Under the pieces are notes generated by a model. The model saw only the letters and a program-made list of their open reading frames with translations, was not told where the DNA came from and ran no database searches. This document shows positions 23,371 through 31,648 of a stretch of 64,000 nucleotides of DNA, piece by piece; position 1 is the stretch's first letter; each line of letters starts with the position of its first letter. The stretch is from Anaerolineales bacterium (GTDB taxonomy: Bacteria > Chloroflexota > Anaerolineae > 4572-78 > J111), in the NCBI GenBank assembly GCA_015075185.1, contig JABTUW010000005.1, positions 744,001-808,000 on the forward strand, given 5' to 3'. Both the position numbers and the translations under genes were made by a program.

Positions 23371-26136
23371 ATGAAGAATATGAATACTTTACCCCGTTTC
23401 TTCCGTCGGTTGTTGAAAGAACTTCCCCTATTAGTTTTGGTTGCCCTGCTGGCCGGTTCAGCCTTGAGTCTGTTTCAAGCGCCGGTCGCCTGGGCAGCTA
23501 CCCCTATTTATGTGCGTCCAGATGGCAATGATACTAACTGTGACGGCACAACAAATGATCCTTATCCCGGTAGTGGCACAGGACTTGCTTGCGCCGTTCA
23601 AACCATCCAACGAGGTATTAGCCTGGTTGATTCGGGCGGCACAATCAATGTGGCTGCCGGAACGTACATTGAGGACGTTAATATTAACAAAGTGCTCACG
23701 CTAAGCGGCGCCGGTATTGATCAATCAATTATCTCCGGCTTGAAGACCGGGGCGAACAGTGCAACGGTTCGTATTTCCATCGCTGGTGTGATCGTAGAAG
23801 GGTTTACCATCACTCGGGAGGGCAATAATGTTACGGACTGGACGTCTAATGTAAAGTTGGCCGGGGTGGCTATTCAAACCGTAGGTAATGCCACCGTCAG
23901 GAACAACAAGTTTACCGGCAACCGTACTGCCATTGATATCAACAACAGCGCCGGAAACCAAATTTTGAATAACATCATTGACTTCAACCGGACGGGTATT
24001 GTTCTACGGAATGCATGCCCTAATAACACGATTGAGCAAAACGATATTACTAATAATTGGACGATTGGTATTCTATGGTTAGCCGCCAGCACAGAAACGG
24101 CAACTGGAACAACCTTTTTTAATAATAAAATTGAGGGCAACTGGTATACCCAAATTGAAAACCGCAGCCTGACCGGAGGGGTAAAAAATTTCTCCGGCAA
24201 CTGGCTCGGTTCAGCCAATCTGACCACTGCTAATACAAATAGTTCAGAGCCAGGATATGCAACTTTGATTCCCGTCGCTTATGGTGGGACGGATACACCT
24301 CCGGGCGGCGCGGTATCCGTCAGAGGAACCGGCATTGCCGATATGGATTATACTCCCTGGCTAAACTCAGGCACGGATACCAATATTGAAACCAGTCTCG
24401 GCCGGGGTACGGTTGGCTTCCAGGGTAACTTTGCTAATTTATGGGTGGGTAGTGATAATGGGCAGACTGGCACAACCGGACGAGTTCAAGAAGGTATCAA
24501 TTTAGTGACCAGTGGCGGTACGGTCAACGTGGCGCCAGGAACCTACACCGAGCAAGTGACGATCACGAAAGATCTGAGCCTGCTGGGAGCCGGACAGGCC
24601 ACTACGACCATTCAGGCCTTCGCGAGTATGCCGAGCTGCTTCACGACCAGTGCGGCCAATCACCCGGTCGTCTGCGTGATGAATGCTGTGGCAACCATTG
24701 ACGGCTTTACGATTGACGGCCTGGGGCTGGGCAACAGCAATGTGCGCTTCCAGGGCGTAGCCTTCCGCAATGCGGGCGGCACGCTGCAGAACAGCACCAT
24801 CAAGGACATTCGTGACACGCCATTCAGTGGCAGTCAACACGGTGTGGCGGTCTACGCTTTCAATGAGAATACAACGCACTATACCATTCACGTGCTGGAC
24901 AACACCATTACGGGCTTCCAGAAGAACGCGACGGCGTTGAATGCCGGTGACACAACCCCATTGACAGTGGATGTGCAGCGCAATGTGGTTACCGGAGCGG
25001 GCACAACCGCAGTTACCGCTCAGAACGGTATTCAGGTGTGGGCTGATCAAGGTAGCGGTGTGGTGGCGGAAAACACCATTGGGGGGATTGCCTACGATGG
25101 CAGTAACTGGGTTGCCTCCAGCATCCTGAACTACTACACTGACCTGGACATCACCGGCAACACCATCACCGGCGCGCATACGGGGATCTACAACATTGAT
25201 GGCGCCGGTCGGATTGCCGATAATGCTCTGACGATCATCAAAGCCGCCGGCTATGCTTATGGCATCATTGCCACTGATCCGCCCGGGGCTGTGCCTTCGC
25301 CCTACGAGCCTCAGGCCAAGCCCGAGAGTAAGAACCTCAATGGGATAGGGGCGCTTGCCGTCTTGGACGTTGAAGTTGCCAACAATGTGTTAACCTTCAG
25401 CGGAGCAGATAAGACCGGCAGCTCCGCCATTGAAGCAGACGGCGGATACGGAGCAAACGATCTGTCCGTAAATGTCCATCACAACTCAGTTACCGGGTTC
25501 GATTACGGTCTGACATTCTATCAGTGCGCCACTGATTGCAAAACAGGTTTGTTCACTGGCATCTCGGCGGTGAGCAACGACCTGCTCGACAACACAAAGG
25601 GCATCTATCTGGGTGGACCAATCGCCGCGACGGTTATCCCGACAATCCATCACAACCGGATCTACGGCAATGTGGTGACAGATAAGGGTCTGGTCAATGA
25701 CCTGACCGTAGCGGTCACGGCTGAGAACAACTGGTGGGGCTGCAATGAAGGTCCGGCAAACGCCGCCTGTGACGGCACAACCGGACTCGTGGATGCGGAT
25801 CCGTGGCTGGTGCTCTCGGCGGTTGCAGTCCCGGCGACGGTTCCCCCTTCAGGGGTTTCCGTGGTAACGGCCAATCTGATCTTCAACTCGGCCGCAATTA
25901 ATACCTCTGGCGCCGGCTATGTCCCCAACGGCATTCCGATGGCCTTCACGGCTCCGGATGGCGGCACGGTGAATCCGAGCACGGGGGCGACGCTCAATGG
26001 CGCAGATAATACAACCTTCACCGCCCCGGTGGTTGACCAGGCTTACCAGGTCTGCACCGACGTGGACAATGAATTGTACTGCGTGAGCCTGATGGTGACG
26101 AATTACTACATCCACCTGCCAATCATCCGTAAATAA
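23371..26136 (+). CDS. Secreted right-handed parallel beta-helix protein
   Basis: This 921-aa exported protein has a signal peptide (LLKELPLLVLVALLAGSALS, cleavage near AWA-AT). Two blocks of parallel beta-helix sequence follow, each opening with VNVAAGTY/VNVAPGTY and TLSGAG/SLLGAG patterns and rich in NNxI and NxITG turns, typical of NosD-like and pectate-lyase-like folds. A low-complexity Ig-like part comes near the end (PSGVSVVTANLIFNS onward). It ends YYIHLPIIRK, the same tail type found on the choice-of-anchor Q proteins. It is probably a cell-surface or exopolysaccharide-associated protein. No catalytic residues can be named. A terminator follows 25 bp downstream. Confidence 0.8.
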   Translation: MKNMNTLPRFFRRLLKELPLLVLVALLAGSALSLFQAPVAWAATPIYVRPDGNDTNCDGTTNDPYPGSGTGLACAVQTIQRGISLVDSGGTINVAAGTYIEDVNINKVLTLSGAGIDQSIISGLKTGANSATVRISIAGVIVEGFTITREGNNVTDWTSNVKLAGVAIQTVGNATVRNNKFTGNRTAIDINNSAGNQILNNIIDFNRTGIVLRNACPNNTIEQNDITNNWTIGILWLAASTETATGTTFFNNKIEGNWYTQIENRSLTGGVKNFSGNWLGSANLTTANTNSSEPGYATLIPVAYGGTDTPPGGAVSVRGTGIADMDYTPWLNSGTDTNIETSLGRGTVGFQGNFANLWVGSDNGQTGTTGRVQEGINLVTSGGTVNVAPGTYTEQVTITKDLSLLGAGQATTTIQAFASMPSCFTTSAANHPVVCVMNAVATIDGFTIDGLGLGNSNVRFQGVAFRNAGGTLQNSTIKDIRDTPFSGSQHGVAVYAFNENTTHYTIHVLDNTITGFQKNATALNAGDTTPLTVDVQRNVVTGAGTTAVTAQNGIQVWADQGSGVVAENTIGGIAYDGSNWVASSILNYYTDLDITGNTITGAHTGIYNIDGAGRIADNALTIIKAAGYAYGIIATDPPGAVPSPYEPQAKPESKNLNGIGALAVLDVEVANNVLTFSGADKTGSSAIEADGGYGANDLSVNVHHNSVTGFDYGLTFYQCATDCKTGLFTGISAVSNDLLDNTKGIYLGGPIAATVIPTIHHNRIYGNVVTDKGLVNDLTVAVTAENNWWGCNEGPANAACDGTTGLVDADPWLVLSAVAVPATVPPSGVSVVTANLIFNSAAINTSGAGYVPNGIPMAFTAPDGGTVNPSTGATLNGADNTTFTAPVVDQAYQVCTDVDNELYCVSLMVTNYYIHLPIIRK

Positions 26137-26160
26137 GCAGGGAGGCTTTCGGTCCATAAC

Positions 26161-26200
26161 CATCCGGGTGGGTGCGTTGCGCCTGCCCGGATGCTTTTTT
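26161..26200 (+). terminator. Rho-independent terminator
   Basis: CATCCGGG (26161-26168) pairs with CCCGGATG (26186-26193), with extra inner pairing, followed by C and six T. It ends the beta-helix transcript. Confidence 0.9.
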
Positions 26201-26208
26201 ATGAAAAA

Positions 26209-26964
26209 TCATTTGGGCTGTTTGGGCTGTCTCATCCGTCTCAACCGATTAATTTTGCGCTGCAATTCTGCTTTGAGATCGTCAAAGTATTCGTCCCAAT
26301 CCTCGATATTGAGCAGCTTTTGATAGGTGCTCGACTGCTTAAGCGTTTCGATCTCCTGGCGTGTTGCCTGAGCTCTTTTCTCCAGGTAGGTTATCTCGGC
26401 CCGGAGTTTGTCCTTATCATGATTCTGGGTTGGTTGGCGGGCCAGGCGCTCGCCGCGTTCTAGCAGGTGCAAGATTTCTTCGACCCGCTGCAGGTTGTGT
26501 TCTTCGTAGGCAGTTTTTAACTCGATAAAGATGACACTGGCCTCGGCCTTGAACTCGGCGGCGACCAGATCGGGATGGCACAGCTTGCTGGCCCGGCGAA
26601 ACATCTCTTTGAGCGCGTGCCGTTCCGCCGGAGAAAGTCTTGAATGGTGGCTGTCGGCATCCTCATTTGGCTTCGTCTCGTCCTCGTGAGGCAATGCTTC
26701 TGGTTCTGGCGGCTCGGTCTCGGCTTGAGCAGGCTGGCGGTGGGTTCGGCGCAGTTGCAGCAGTTCCACCACCAGGGTGCGCAATTCCTGGTGGTGGCGG
26801 GTGTGGAGCATCTCGATTTGCTGTTCGATTTCACTTTTTTGCTGCTGCAGCGCCGCCAATTCCTCAATCAAAGTGTGGATGCGGCGTTGCAGGCGAGCCA
26901 CTTCAGGGTCTTTGTAAACCTGCAAGGAGTTACCCTGATGTGGGTAAGTTCCCTCAAAATGCAT
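26209..26964 (-). CDS. Coiled-coil J-domain protein
   Basis: This 251-aa cytoplasmic protein has a J-like segment at about 110-165 (SPAERHALKEMFRRASKLCH, then PDLV) with the HPD triad at 130-132, the hallmark of DnaK co-chaperones. The J domain lies in the middle and is flanked by coiled coils: residues 18-75 (RLQRRIHTLIEELAALQQQK) and 185-245, the latter ending in a basic tail RRMRQPKQPK. It lacks the G/F, zinc-finger and C-terminal domains of DnaJ, so it is a class C protein. Between coil and J domain lies an acidic Pro/Glu linker. The client is unknown. Confidence 0.75.
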   Translation of the reverse strand: MHFEGTYPHQGNSLQVYKDPEVARLQRRIHTLIEELAALQQQKSEIEQQIEMLHTRHHQELRTLVVELLQLRRTHRQPAQAETEPPEPEALPHEDETKPNEDADSHHSRLSPAERHALKEMFRRASKLCHPDLVAAEFKAEASVIFIELKTAYEEHNLQRVEEILHLLERGERLARQPTQNHDKDKLRAEITYLEKRAQATRQEIETLKQSSTYQKLLNIEDWDEYFDDLKAELQRKINRLRRMRQPKQPK

Positions 26965-26977
26965 CTTTTAGCTAATC

Positions 26978-27118
26978 CTAGCGGACCAGGCCCATGCCCA
27001 GTTCTTTGATGACAGCAAATTCCTCTTTGACCTCGCCGGCATCAAAGTTGGACCACCAGAACATGGCCTTGCGCCGCGGCCAGTAGTTTACACCCAGGAT
27101 AAACGGTTGATTTGTCAT
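26978..27118 (-). pseudogene. N-terminal remnant of a glycoside hydrolase
   Basis: A 46-codon fragment reads MTNQPFILGVNYWPRRKAMF, then WWSNFDAGEVKEEFAVIKEL and GMGLVR followed by TAG. This is the start of a GH5/mannosidase-like TIM barrel (GVNYWP...WW..FD...V..EF..I.ELG...VR), but the remaining several hundred residues are missing: the J-domain gene begins right after. Its ATG overlaps the pepF stop as ATGA. I read it as a decayed or deleted gene left in the operon behind pepF. Confidence 0.65.
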
Positions 27119-28893
27119 GCTCGGGCTAACTCGTCAATCATCCCTTCGATGACCTTAAAACCACTGCGCCAAAAGTCCGGATCGGCCATGTCAATCCCGG
27201 CCTCACTTAAGATGTGCTGCGGGCTGGCCGCGCCGCCGTAAGCCAGAATTTTGAGCAGCTTGGAAACAAAACTCTGGCCCTGCTCCTTGTACTGCTGGTA
27301 CAACGATAAAGCCAGCAACTGGCCAAAACTATAGGCGTAGCAATAGAAGGGGGTGTGATAAATATGCGGGATGCAAATCCACTCCTGCATAAAATCCTCA
27401 CTTATCTCAACCGCATCGCCAAATTGCTGCTTGAGCTGGCCCAGGTAATGCTGGTTTAACTCGTCCATTGTTTTACCCTCAGCCACCAGCCGGTGCGCAT
27501 CCCGCTCAAACAGAACAAAGTAAGCCTGGCGCAGCACCGTGGCGTAGGTATCGTCAACGGCATCGGCCAGCAAGTCACGACGCACATTAAGATCACTTTC
27601 TTCGGCCAGCAGGCGGTCGGTTAGCAGCATCTCCGAGAATACTGACGCTGTTTCGGCGAGTGGTAAGGCCGAGTGGAAGGTCAGTACGGAATGATGAGCC
27701 GCGAACAGGGCATGAATGGCGTGCCCCAGTTCATGGGCCAGCGTCGCTACCTGGCGCGGTTCGCCGGTATAGTTGATCAGCACCCAGGGGGTCAGGGTGG
27801 GCAGAATGCCGGCGCAGAAAGCGCCGCCGCGTTTGCCGGGACGAATTTCGGCATCAATGTGGCCGTCGTCAAAGATGCGGCGCGCCTCGCGGGCTGCTTC
27901 TGGAGCAAACTGGTAAAAACTGTCCAGGACCATCTCGACGGCATCGCCATAATCAATCTTTTTGGTCGCTTCGTTATTGAGCGGTGCGTACAGGTCATAG
28001 CGGCGCAGCTTGGGCAGGCCCAGCCAGCCCGCCTTTAATTGGAAATACCGCTGGAAAATAGGCGCCTGTTCAGCGCAAACATCCAGCAGCGTATCAACGA
28101 CGGCGTCAGGAATATCATTGGCCAGGTTGCGCACGGCAACAGGCGAGGCAAAGCGCCGCAAATTGAGATTCTCGGTGGCCCAATCCCGCACCCGGTGGGT
28201 GTAAATCTGGGCCAGGACGGTTGCCTCCCGGCCATAGACCCGAAATTGTTCCTGATAAGCTGCCGCGCGTATCTCCGGATCAGGATTGCGCACGTAAGTC
28301 ATCAGTTCGTCGCGCGTGAGTTCTTTTTTCTCGCCATCAACCTCTAACTCAAACACAAATTTGCTAGTAATCATATCGTACAGCGTGACCATGGCGCTGA
28401 TGCCGTTGATGTCTTTGAGGTTGATGATTTTTTCCTCAGACTCGGCCAGGATGTGATCTTTGAAAAGGCGATCCTGTTCCAGGTTGTAGCGGGTATCGCC
28501 AGCGTAGGCCAGCAACCGCTCGGCTGCTTCGTTGTCCAGACCCTTCCACCAGAGGCTGAAGAAGAGGGTGCGATTTTGAGCCTGGGTTAACAGTTGCTCC
28601 ATACGGCCCATGAAGGCCAGGGCAGCCTGGTTCTGGGTATTTTCCGAGAACCAGAGTGGACCATAACTGCCCAGGCGATGGGCGATTTCGGCAAATCTTT
28701 CGACTGCTTTGAGGGCCTGGGCAAACTCCTCGCCGCTCAACTGGGGGGAAAGTTGGGGCCGGAAGGCTTCAATCACTGCCGTTGCTGCCTCTAAATCGGC
28801 GATTAACTCCTCAACAGCCGGACCTTCCGCAGAAGGAAGTAGCTTGGTCAAGTTCCAACGTGTTTGGGGGTACCGTCCATTTTGTTGACTCAC
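27115..28893 (-). CDS. pepF: Oligoendopeptidase F (M3 family metallopeptidase)
   Basis: This zinc peptidase cleaves short peptides in the cytoplasm. I start at GTG 28893 (VSQQNGRYPQTRWNLTKLLP) because GAGGAG lies about 9 bases upstream; this gives 592 aa, the usual PepF length. The zinc motif HELGH is at 387-391 with the downstream glutamate in ALPLAETASVFSEMLL. The segment GAFCAGILPTLTPWVLINYTG and C-terminal IPHIYHTPFYCYAYSFGQLLAL (given as two motifs, HIYHTPFYCYAYSFG being the key one) are M3 landmarks. The stop overlaps the glycosidase remnant. Confidence 0.92.
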   Translation of the reverse strand: MSQQNGRYPQTRWNLTKLLPSAEGPAVEELIADLEAATAVIEAFRPQLSPQLSGEEFAQALKAVERFAEIAHRLGSYGPLWFSENTQNQAALAFMGRMEQLLTQAQNRTLFFSLWWKGLDNEAAERLLAYAGDTRYNLEQDRLFKDHILAESEEKIINLKDINGISAMVTLYDMITSKFVFELEVDGEKKELTRDELMTYVRNPDPEIRAAAYQEQFRVYGREATVLAQIYTHRVRDWATENLNLRRFASPVAVRNLANDIPDAVVDTLLDVCAEQAPIFQRYFQLKAGWLGLPKLRRYDLYAPLNNEATKKIDYGDAVEMVLDSFYQFAPEAAREARRIFDDGHIDAEIRPGKRGGAFCAGILPTLTPWVLINYTGEPRQVATLAHELGHAIHALFAAHHSVLTFHSALPLAETASVFSEMLLTDRLLAEESDLNVRRDLLADAVDDTYATVLRQAYFVLFERDAHRLVAEGKTMDELNQHYLGQLKQQFGDAVEISEDFMQEWICIPHIYHTPFYCYAYSFGQLLALSLYQQYKEQGQSFVSKLLKILAYGGAASPQHILSEAGIDMADPDFWRSGFKVIEGMIDELARA

Positions 28894-28979
28894 TTTGAAT
28901 TTAACTCCTCTGAATAGATTTTTCGTATAACCAGAAGCTCTTGGATTGCTTGACTCCAAATAGGGTAGGGGAGCAACAC

Positions 28980-29873
28980 CTACAGAATGAATTTTTTGAT
29001 AGCAGCCGCAACGCCCTCCTCTTCGACGGCCGGAGCAACCCAATCAGCCATTTGTTTCAAAGTTGTGGGGGCATGACCCATAGCAATTTTGGTTCCGGCC
29101 ACCTCAAAAACGGCGGCATCATTGAATGAGTCGCCAATGGCAATGACCTGGCTGGCGGACAGACCCAGATAATCCATAATCTCCCGAAGAGCGCCGCCTT
29201 TGGAGACGTAGCGAGAAATCGCGTTGCCAAAATAAATGCCGTTGCTGGGATCTAAACTCCAGGACATCTTGCATAAAATACTCATCTCCTGGGTAATCAG
29301 GTCAGCACGCTGTTTTTGTTCCGCATCCACTGCCAGGAGCTGCCCCTTAACCATTTTTACCCGGTTGACTAAGCTCATGAGATCGGTCACCAGCGGGTTA
29401 ATTTGCAGTTTTTCACGTTGGTGTTGAGCCAATAAGCCGTCTTTTTCGATGAAGTAAAAATCATGCGCATAAATCTCTAAGAAAAGGTCATGCTCACGCG
29501 AAAGCTCGATCAACCGTTGGGCGGCGCGGGGAGGTAAAGCCTGCAAAAAAATAATTTCATTGCTGGGCCATTCCACCACCGCAGCGCCATCAAATAAAAT
29601 ATGCAAACCATCAAGATTGAGATGTTTCAAGAGGTGATAGCAAGCCTCCGTCGCCCGACCCGTACCCAGCACGACACTCACTCCGCTGGCTTTGGCCGCC
29701 GCAATTGCTTCGGTCACACCAGGACTGGGGTACGCGCCCTTACCGATCAGTGTTCCATCTACGTCAAGAACAAGAAGCTTGTAGTCCGCCAATTTTTGTC
29801 CCTGATAGTGACGTGTGCGTACAGTCTTATCCTCTGTCGCCACTTGTTTCAACCAGTTCAAATCGAATGACAA
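28980..29873 (-). CDS. Cof-type HAD-IIB hydrolase
   Basis: This 297-aa HAD phosphatase shows VLDVDGTLIGKG (nucleophile motif I, around 35-46), VVLGTGRAT (motif II), a C2B cap, the lysine in VSKGGAL (motif III) and GDSFNDAAVFEVAGTKIAMG (motif IV). Members of the Cof group dephosphorylate sugar phosphates, PLP or nucleotides. The N-terminal 30 residues (MSFDLNWLKQVATEDKTVRT) precede the usual start, so a shorter protein from an internal start is possible. It lies 86 bp upstream of pepF in the same direction. The substrate is unknown. Confidence 0.85.
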   Translation of the reverse strand: MSFDLNWLKQVATEDKTVRTRHYQGQKLADYKLLVLDVDGTLIGKGAYPSPGVTEAIAAAKASGVSVVLGTGRATEACYHLLKHLNLDGLHILFDGAAVVEWPSNEIIFLQALPPRAAQRLIELSREHDLFLEIYAHDFYFIEKDGLLAQHQREKLQINPLVTDLMSLVNRVKMVKGQLLAVDAEQKQRADLITQEMSILCKMSWSLDPSNGIYFGNAISRYVSKGGALREIMDYLGLSASQVIAIGDSFNDAAVFEVAGTKIAMGHAPTTLKQMADWVAPAVEEEGVAAAIKKFIL

Positions 29874-29941
29874 TTATAGCCGAAATTCTGTATTCTTACA
29901 CATGAGGGCAGAAATAATAAAAAGCCCCTGCCGATAAACAA

Positions 29942-29970
29942 TTGACAGTCCCCGTTGCGGCGTGTATCAT
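29942..29970 (+). promoter_or_regulatory. Consensus sigma-70 promoter of the MttB-like gene
   Basis: TTGACA (29942-29947), a 17-bp spacer and TATCAT (29965-29970) form a near-consensus vegetative promoter 84 bp upstream of the gene start. This is one of the two best promoters in the window. Confidence 0.75.
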
Positions 29971-29983
29971 ATGAGCCGGTCAG

Positions 29984-30010
29984 GAGGTCCCACCCGGGTG
30001 CTGGGTCCTC
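29984..30010 (+). promoter_or_regulatory. Leader hairpin of the MttB-like gene
   Basis: GAGGTCCCA (29984-29992) pairs with TGGGTCCTC (30002-30010) with one central T-T mismatch and a CCCGGGTGC loop. It starts 14 bp after the -10 box, thus very near the transcript 5' end. It does not match a riboswitch I know; it may stabilise the mRNA. Confidence 0.5.
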
Positions 30011-30053
30011 TATTCTGGCAAACGTGGTAGGATTTTGATGAGGTGATGCATCC

Positions 30054-31592
30054 ATGGAAGACAGACGAAGCCAGCGACGGCAGGGCGGGGGACGCCACGA
30101 GCGCCACGAGCGTAAGCAGCCGAGGGTAGCGCCGCCCGGCCTGGAAGGCGGATGGTACCGGCCGCTCAGAGACGAAGATATTAAACGTATCCACGAAGCC
30201 TCGCTGGCCGTGCTGGAACGGACCGGCATTGAGGTGATGGCGTCGGAGTGCCGCGAGATTTTCCGCCAGGCCGGCGCCAGCATTGACGACGAGCACAATC
30301 GCGTCTTCATCCCGCGCCATCTGGTGGAAGAGGCTCTGACCAAAGCCCAGCCGGAGGTCATCTTGTGCGGGCGCGATCCCACGCACGACCTGCGGCTGGG
30401 GGGACGGCGGGTCTATATGGGCACCGGCGGGGCCGCTGTCAAGGTGCTCGATTTGGAGACGCAGCGAGTCCGCGAGTCAACCCTGGCCGATGTGGCCCGG
30501 ATTGGCCGCCTGGTGGATGCGCTGGACAACATCCACTTTTACCTGCGGGCCTGTGTCGCCCGCGATATCCCCATTGACCTGCTCGATATCAACACCTACT
30601 ATGCCGCCGCCGCCAACACGACCAAGCACGTCACGGTGAACTGCTTTAGCGTGCCCTCGGTCCGCGAGGTAGTGGAAATGGCCGCGATGATTGCCGGGGG
30701 GCGGGAGGCCCTGCGCGAACACCCGATTGTCTCGTTAACCGTCTGCTGGACGGTCAGCCCGCTGCGCTACGCGCCCGAAACCGTGGAGGTGCTGACCGAA
30801 GCTGTCCGTCAGGAAATTCCGGTCTTTCTTTCCTCGGCGCCCCAGGCCGGGGCGACCAGTCCGGCCGCGCTGGCCGGGACGCTAGTGCAAATCAATGCCG
30901 AGGAACTATCGGGAGTGGTCTACACCCAGTTGGTCAAATCTGGCGCCCGCATCGTGTTAGGGTATGTCCCTTCGGTGGCCGATTTGCGGACAGGCAGCTT
31001 TAGCGGCGGCGGAACGGAGTTTGCCATGATGCATGCGGCGGCGGCGCAGTTAGGCCAGTTCTACAACCTGCCCGTGTATAATTCGGCGGGCCTGGCCGAC
31101 TCCAAGATTCCCGACATCCAGGCCGGCTACGAAAAGGGCATTACCAGCCTGGCGGCAGCGCTGGCCGGCTCTAATTACATCCATCATTCCGCCGGGCTGT
31201 TAGAGTCAATGCTAACGGTGGCCTATGAGCAGTATGTCATTGACGACGACATCAACGGCTCGATCATGCGAGCGGTCCGGGGGATTGAGGTTACAGAGGA
31301 AACCCTGTCGGTGGACCTCATTGACCAGGTTTGCCGGGGTGAGGGCCATTTTCTGGGCACACCGCAGAGTTTGGCCCTCATGAATACGGAGTACTACTAC
31401 CCTCATACCGGCGACCGGAAGCGGCGCGAGGATTGGGAAGCCGACGGGTCCCTGGATATGCGGGAGCGTGCTCGCCGCAGGGCCAGGCAAATTTTGCAGA
31501 CCCACAAACCGCAGCCTATTCCGCCGGAAGTGGAAGCCGCTATCCGGCAGCGATTTCAGATTCTGCTGCCGGCGACACTGAGCGGAAGGTAA
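30054..31592 (+). CDS. Trimethylamine methyltransferase family protein (non-pyrrolysine MttB homologue)
   Basis: This 512-aa protein begins with an arginine-rich tail (MEDRRSQRRQGGGRHERHER), then the MttB fold: RPLRDEDIKRIHEASLAVLE, GTGGAAVKVLDL, NTTKHVTVNCF, APQAGATSPAALAGTLVQIN and SAGLADSKIPDIQAGYEK. Family members move a methyl group from a methylamine, betaine or other N-methyl compound to a corrinoid protein. No in-frame amber codon is present, so it belongs to the non-pyrrolysine branch, as the glycine betaine enzyme MtgB does. No corrinoid protein or reductive activator is adjacent. GAGGTG precedes the ATG by 8 bases. The substrate cannot be predicted. Confidence 0.85.
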   Translation: MEDRRSQRRQGGGRHERHERKQPRVAPPGLEGGWYRPLRDEDIKRIHEASLAVLERTGIEVMASECREIFRQAGASIDDEHNRVFIPRHLVEEALTKAQPEVILCGRDPTHDLRLGGRRVYMGTGGAAVKVLDLETQRVRESTLADVARIGRLVDALDNIHFYLRACVARDIPIDLLDINTYYAAAANTTKHVTVNCFSVPSVREVVEMAAMIAGGREALREHPIVSLTVCWTVSPLRYAPETVEVLTEAVRQEIPVFLSSAPQAGATSPAALAGTLVQINAEELSGVVYTQLVKSGARIVLGYVPSVADLRTGSFSGGGTEFAMMHAAAAQLGQFYNLPVYNSAGLADSKIPDIQAGYEKGITSLAAALAGSNYIHHSAGLLESMLTVAYEQYVIDDDINGSIMRAVRGIEVTEETLSVDLIDQVCRGEGHFLGTPQSLALMNTEYYYPHTGDRKRREDWEADGSLDMRERARRRARQILQTHKPQPIPPEVEAAIRQRFQILLPATLSGR

Positions 31593-31648
31593 TCCGGGTT
31601 GGCGCCAGTCGATCCATTCGTATAGCAGAGATAGCGCCTTTCCCCTCT

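Noticed and set aside
29971..30053. Riboswitch in the MttB leader
   Set aside because: Only one hairpin is present; no conserved core of any riboswitch class I know could be placed.
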